NCBI GenBank assembly: GCA_028694115.1 | Contig: JAQUUB010000017.1 | Location: 1-64,000 of the forward strand | Length of the DNA: 64,000 nucleotides | Reading direction: 5' to 3' | From: Lachnospiraceae bacterium | GTDB lineage: Bacteria > Bacillota_A > Clostridia > Lachnospirales > Lachnospiraceae | In this document: positions 62,358-64,000 of the stretch, piece by piece | How the letters are laid out: the number at the start of each line of letters is the position of its first letter | How positions within the stretch are numbered: the first letter of the stretch is position 1 | The notes under the pieces: generated by a model | The model's database searches: none | What the model was told of the DNA's origin: nothing | The model's input: the letters and a program-made list of their open reading frames with translations, nothing else | Position numbers and translations under genes: made by a program

Positions 62358-62405
62358 TTCGTATGTCCCCCCTTCCGTAATATTTTATGTCATTTCATAT
62401 CTAAA

Positions 62406-62498
62406 TGCGGCGAGCAGGATTTGAACCTGCGACATCATAGATGCAAGGCTTATTGACATTGCTTACATACGTCTCTCTACCAGCTGGAGTACCGCCGC
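62406..62498 (-). tRNA. tRNA-like gene with unusual anticodon region
   Basis: On the minus strand: acceptor stem GCGGCGG / TCGCCGC with discriminator A, D-arm CTC / GAG with an AGCTGGTAGA loop, T-arm GCAGG-TTCAAAT-CCTGC, all canonical. The middle is 47 bases, too long for a simple tRNA. GACGT / ATGTC can form an anticodon stem, but its loop is 9 bases (ATGTAAGCA) instead of 7; reading U33-GUA would suggest Tyr, reading UAA would suggest Leu. A long variable arm (GCATC / GATGT, 3-base loop) fits a type II tRNA. No encoded CCA. Either a type II tRNA with a two-base insertion, a pseudogene, or a specialised tRNA. Confidence 0.65.
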
Positions 62499-62511
62499 TA
62501 TATTTTCTGTT

Positions 62512-62772
62512 TTACTTTTGTGGTGTTATTGGAACAAATATATTTCCATCAGCAATTAATTTACCTTTTACCATATTCTCTTCCAAGTAATATCGAACCT
62601 CTTTAGAATTGGAATTTAATAAAATTACTCCAACATGAAAATTTTGATTTATTTCTACAACTTTGCAGACAGCTGTCGGTGGCCACTCTCTTATATCATT
62701 TTTATCATTTTCTCTCTTATTTATTGAAAAACCTTTTAATCTGACAATATCCCCTACTTTTATATGTTTCAT
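62512..62772 (-). CDS. Hypothetical SH3/KOW-like small protein
   Basis: 86 residues; ATG 62772 has AAGAGG 7 bases upstream. A compact beta barrel is suggested: IKVGDIVRLKGFS, then AVCKVVEINQNFHVGVILL, LNSNSKEVRYYLEENMV. The opening resembles SH3-like DNA- or RNA-binding modules. It ends just 14 bases upstream of the tRNA-like gene, so both could be transcribed together. Confidence 0.55.
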   Translation of the reverse strand: MKHIKVGDIVRLKGFSINKRENDKNDIREWPPTAVCKVVEINQNFHVGVILLNSNSKEVRYYLEENMVKGKLIADGNIFVPITPQK

Positions 62773-62796
62773 ATTCATCCTCTTTTTATCTATGTC

Positions 62797-62904
62797 TCAA
62801 AAATTTTCAATATAAATGATATGCTTCTGCAGATACGGAATATATTTCAAAATTAATATTGTCGCAGCTGCTATCATCAGATATCGAACTAAATATCTAA
62901 CCAT
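62797..62904 (-). CDS. Possible 35-residue membrane peptide
   Basis: ATG 62904 (MVRYLVRYLMIAAATILILK) to TGA 62797-62799. One transmembrane helix and a basic N-terminus. No good ribosome site close to the ATG, so only tentative. Confidence 0.3.
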   Translation of the reverse strand: MVRYLVRYLMIAAATILILKYIPYLQKHIIYIENF

Positions 62905-62936
62905 CCAAATTTTATAATTTTTTCCGGTTTTTCCTC

Positions 62937-63410
62937 TTATAATCCATATTCCCATTTTGAATGTTTATGGCTATTGCATCTTCGACATGCAGCCACAAGA
63001 TTGGAGAAATCATTTACATCATTAGTTCCATATTTCTGTAATTCCTTTTGAAGTGATCTGGAATGAGCCACCTTGTCTACAGGATAGATATGATCAACTG
63101 TACATTGTTCTTTTTTTAGTAATCTTCCACAGTAAGCGCATATGTAATATTTTCCAATAAATAGTGGCATGGAATCATAAAATGTTTTTCTGTAACTGCT
63201 ATTACGGAGAAACTCTTTTTCTATTGTTTCACAGCATAATCTATTATCTGAGCAAAATTTTTGTATTGCTATAACCTCTGCATCAGATGAAACCAGCCGA
63301 TGATAGTACGACTTCCCATATGCTTTTTTCTCAAACCGAAATCCTTTAGCATATAATTCTCGTCTAAAATCATATATTTTAGATTTTCCATTATAAATTC
63401 GTAATTCCAT
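62937..63410 (-). CDS. HNH endonuclease
   Basis: 157 residues if started at ATG 63410 (MELRIYNGKSKIY), which has GGGAG 10 bases upstream; a longer reading from ATG 63458 has no site. C-terminal HNH unit with zinc cysteines: YICAYCGRLLKKEQCTVDHIYPVDKVAH, FSNLVAACRRCNSHKHSKWEYGL. The C-x-x-C ... D-H-I-x-P ... N-L-x-x-x-C-x-x-C-N pattern is complete. N-terminal part is a basic DNA-binding-like domain. Could be a homing nuclease, a host-interference nuclease or a defence enzyme; context does not decide. Confidence 0.85.
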   Translation of the reverse strand: MELRIYNGKSKIYDFRRELYAKGFRFEKKAYGKSYYHRLVSSDAEVIAIQKFCSDNRLCCETIEKEFLRNSSYRKTFYDSMPLFIGKYYICAYCGRLLKKEQCTVDHIYPVDKVAHSRSLQKELQKYGTNDVNDFSNLVAACRRCNSHKHSKWEYGL

Positions 63411-63475
63411 ATTACTGGTACTCCCACTATTCGAATTATTAAATACCTTGGTATACATGCCAGGGGTATCATCTT

Positions 63476-63889
63476 TTATGTATTTAATACTGTGATAATT
63501 ACAATGCCCATTACAAGTACTGTAATAAAAAGCATTGATTGAACAAGTGATAAATTTCCCACATAGTGACTTTGTAAATAGGTATTTTTATATTCTTCTA
63601 CTTCTATCTCCTGGTTTTCTTCAATTTTGTAAAATAATACATCATTTTTCCTTGAAATATCCTCCAATTCTCGTTGCCTTTCTTCATAAATCCATCTGCT
63701 TGTCTGACTACTCAATGAGTTTTCAAGAAACCTTGTTTTAACCTCAAATTTATTGTTCTTAATTTGTTTGGTTAATGAAGTCTTAATACTGTCTAACTTT
63801 GATATATTATAAAACGCAGAATTAAAATTTCTATCAGATATTTCCCGATTGTACAAATTCAAATTCTCATAATATTTTTTCTTTGTCAT
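63476..63889 (-). CDS. Tail-anchored membrane protein
   Basis: 137 residues; ATG 63889 with AGAGGTG 6 bases upstream. Charged helical N-terminal part (to about 105), then a transmembrane helix at about 112-132 and end NT, implying a cytoplasmic domain with a C-terminal anchor. Function unknown. Confidence 0.6.
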   Translation of the reverse strand: MTKKKYYENLNLYNREISDRNFNSAFYNISKLDSIKTSLTKQIKNNKFEVKTRFLENSLSSQTSRWIYEERQRELEDISRKNDVLFYKIEENQEIEVEEYKNTYLQSHYVGNLSLVQSMLFITVLVMGIVIITVLNT

Positions 63890-63910
63890 CAAAACACCTC
63901 TATTTATTTT

Positions 63911-64000
63911 TTATTGATAGCTTACTTGTTGTAGTGTAAGTCCTATTTCCTGATTAGCTGCACCTATAATCAATAAATCCCTTGTAAAATTAACAATATC
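63911..64000 (-). CDS. Hypothetical protein, 5' part cut by window edge
   Basis: Thirty codons of an open minus-strand frame running in from the right edge and ending at TAA 63911-63913: DIVNFTRDLLIIGAANQEIG, then LTLQQVSYQ. Too short to identify. Confidence 0.5.
   Translation of the reverse strand, partial: DIVNFTRDLLIIGAANQEIGLTLQQVSYQ

Overview
The window is AT-rich DNA with short intergenic gaps, strong AGGAGG-type ribosome binding sites, many overlapping starts and stops, and almost every gene on the minus strand. The protein families point to a Gram-positive Clostridia host, most likely Lachnospiraceae (inference; no marker gene is present). The set includes an ArdC-type antirestriction protein, DUF3991/TOPRIM primase, DUF5688 proteins, a giant methylase-helicase polyvalent protein, topoisomerase III, an SSB-like protein, a VirD4 coupling protein, VirB4 and VirB11 ATPases, a Maff2-like subunit and a MobA/MobL-type relaxase. 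Together these describe a large conjugative element (plasmid or ICE). No integrase is visible, and a replication-initiator-like gene sits next to a candidate origin, which favours a plasmid.

Layout, left to right: 0-3.3 kb, regulator and small membrane-anchored proteins, including a paralogous pair. 3.4-11.9 kb, a complete diversity-generating retroelement (DGR): avd, template repeat, reverse transcriptase, then a 2146-residue cell-surface adhesin carrying the variable repeat. 11.9-13.8 kb, a MutS-domain-I-like protein, a nucleotidase-like HAD protein and an HTH regulator. 13.9-30.3 kb, DNA processing: the 2631-residue methylase-helicase (with a second gene overprinted inside it), topoisomerase III, DUF5688 proteins, a DNA methyltransferase and SSB. 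30.3-49.8 kb, the type IV secretion and transfer operon down to relaxase and a ribbon-helix-helix protein. 49.8-52.1 kb, the only divergent point, with a candidate oriT and two short plus-strand genes. 52.2-60.8 kb, an establishment-type block: CtkA/HipA-like kinase, small membrane proteins, a secreted papain-like protease, RadC, ArdC, primase. 60.8-64 kb, candidate origin, Rep-like protein, a tRNA-like gene, HNH nuclease.

Three observations stand out. First, the DGR: the 143-bp template and variable repeats differ at 11 positions, and all 11 are adenines on the sense strand of the template. Second, about a dozen unrelated cytosolic proteins (ArdC, primase, RadC, kinase, methyltransferase, DUF5688 and others) end in a short basic tail finishing in Gly/Ser/His-Arg, whereas the secretion machinery does not; I propose that this is a shared tag, possibly a signal for export to the recipient cell. 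Third, a palindrome, TGCGCCA-AAT-TGGCGCA, recurs upstream of the transfer genes and also inside the DGR between the template repeat and the reverse transcriptase, suggesting that diversification and transfer share a control. In addition, a TnpV-like protein is encoded in an alternate frame inside the disordered part of the methylase-helicase gene, with its own ribosome binding site.
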